From an uncultured Bacteroidales bacterium (lineage in GTDB: Bacteria; Bacteroidota; Bacteroidia; Bacteroidales; Paludibacteraceae), in the NCBI GenBank assembly GCA_903912795.1, contig CAIWIS010000286.1, positions 1 to 6,119 of the forward strand: a DNA stretch of 6,119 nt, read 5' to 3'. A program made the translations under genes and the position numbers. Every line of letters starts with the position of its first letter. The stretch's first letter is position 1. A model generated the notes under the pieces. It was not told the origin of the DNA. It made no database searches and saw nothing but the letters and a program-made list of their open reading frames with translations. Shown piece by piece: positions 5,847 through 6,119 of the stretch.

Positions 5847-6040
5847 CGCGTCAGGTGGGATTTTCTTTAATCCCACCTTCTTGTATTCTTAGGATTTGTA
5901 ATCCGTTCTTAGAATTTTCTTATTTTCAATTAAATCTGTACATTTGCAGTTAAAGTAAAATAGCATTACAAATGCCAAGAATACAAAAGTTGGGATTGCA
6001 ATTATTCGCTGGCTCATGACCGTTGGTTCCCAACGACGCG
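5847..6040. repeat. Composite imperfect palindrome with nested hairpins (possible MITE or REP/BIME-like element)
   Basis: The left arm (5847-5904) and right arm (5963-6040) mirror each other around a 58-bp centre. From the outside in, each arm has the hexamer CGCGTC/GACGCG (5847-5852; 6035-6040), an outer hairpin, the linker TTGTATTCTT/AAGAATACAA (5881-5890; 5977-5986) and an inner triloop hairpin. The left outer hairpin has a perfect 10-bp stem (AGGTGGGATT 5853-5862, AATCCCACCT 5869-5878). The right one pairs GTTGGGA (5989-5995) with TCCCAAC (6028-6034) around a 32-nt loop. Inner hairpins are GGATT-TGT-AATCC (5892-5904) and GCATT-ACA-AATGC (5963-5975). Stem differences between the arms are compensated. 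No transposase is in the window. I recall GGATT-n3-AATCC-type palindromes as dispersed repeats in Bacteroidota genomes, some near REP-associated tyrosine transposases; this is unverified. Confidence 0.7.
5939..5946 (+). promoter_or_regulatory. Candidate rightward promoter in the centre of the palindrome
   Basis: TACATTTG followed by CAG matches the Bacteroidota -7 box exactly and lies within a few bases of the midpoint of the palindrome. A transcript would begin near 5952 and run through the right arm toward the window edge. No good -33 TTTG is visible upstream, and no long coding frame opens downstream within the window. The only ATG frame nearby (5972-6019) encodes 15 residues. Confidence 0.4.
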
Positions 6041-6119
6041 GCGTCCAGCATTTGAATATGAAATGAGATGGATATCCAGTAGGACGGGGTAATAATACAA
6101 TTGTAAGACTAAAACCTGA

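Larger units (their letters stand above)
5647..6119. other. Long region without a supported gene
   Basis: These 473 bp hold the leader and promoter of the barrel protein gene (to about 5720), about 120 bp of plain sequence, the composite palindrome at 5847-6040, and 79 bp to the edge. In the plain part, CCACC (5809-5813) could pair with GGTGG (5842-5846), and AGGTGG recurs at 5841 and 5853. A minus-strand frame is open from the right edge to 5889, but it is not convincing as a gene. A gene may begin beyond the window. Confidence 0.6.

Noticed and set aside
5853..5878. Perfect 10-bp hairpin as an ordinary intrinsic terminator
   Set aside because: Neither side is followed by a run of T, no gene ends near it, and it has a mirrored counterpart in the right arm. 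It is better explained as part of the composite element.
5972..6019. 15-codon plus-strand frame after the candidate promoter
   Set aside because: It is very short, overlaps the inner hairpin of the right arm and has no recognisable features.
5889..6119. Minus-strand frame open from the right edge to a stop at 5889, with an internal ATG at 6017 giving 42 residues (MSQRIIAIPTFVFLAF...)
   Set aside because: It lies almost wholly within the palindrome, its codons are dictated by the repeat arms, and no promoter or start signal precedes the ATG. It is most likely a chance frame through a dispersed repeat, though an edge-truncated gene cannot be excluded.

Overview
This window looks like chromosomal DNA of a Bacteroidota bacterium, most likely of the order Bacteroidales. 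The evidence is AT-rich noncoding DNA, genes without Shine-Dalgarno sites, three or four matches to the Bacteroidota -7 promoter box TAnnTTTG, a DUF4270-type lipoprotein and a GT5-domain protein next to panC. No genus can be named from the sequence alone.

Layout. A repeat-rich strip (15-235) ends at the stop codon of hisH (223-810, minus). A second repeat strip (821-972) separates hisH from panD (972-1322, minus). panD is 26 bp downstream of panC (1349-2194, minus). A 412-bp divergent intergenic region (2195-2606) carries a promoter box for each direction. On the plus strand, a 271-aa single-domain relative of glycogen/starch synthase (2607-3422) is followed after 51 bp by a DUF4270-like lipoprotein (3474-4871). 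A convergent minus-strand gene (4891-5646) encodes a secreted, probably outer-membrane barrel protein. The last 470 bp hold no convincing gene, but they contain an elaborate imperfect palindrome of about 194 bp (5847-6040).

How the genes work together. PanC and PanD make pantothenate: PanD produces beta-alanine and PanC joins it to pantoate. They very probably share a transcript. HisH is the glutaminase subunit of imidazole-glycerol-phosphate synthase; its partner HisF is not in the window. The GT5-like protein and the lipoprotein probably form an operon, but their job is unknown. The GT5-like protein has lost the residues that bind ADP-glucose in true synthases.

The most interesting material is noncoding. 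There are five unrelated short-repeat families: an octamer, a heptamer, an AT-rich repeat, an array of 17-19 bp triloop-hairpin units whose stems change in a compensated way, and the terminal composite palindrome whose paired hairpins also covary. Two hairpin arrays begin exactly at stop codons, those of hisH and panD.
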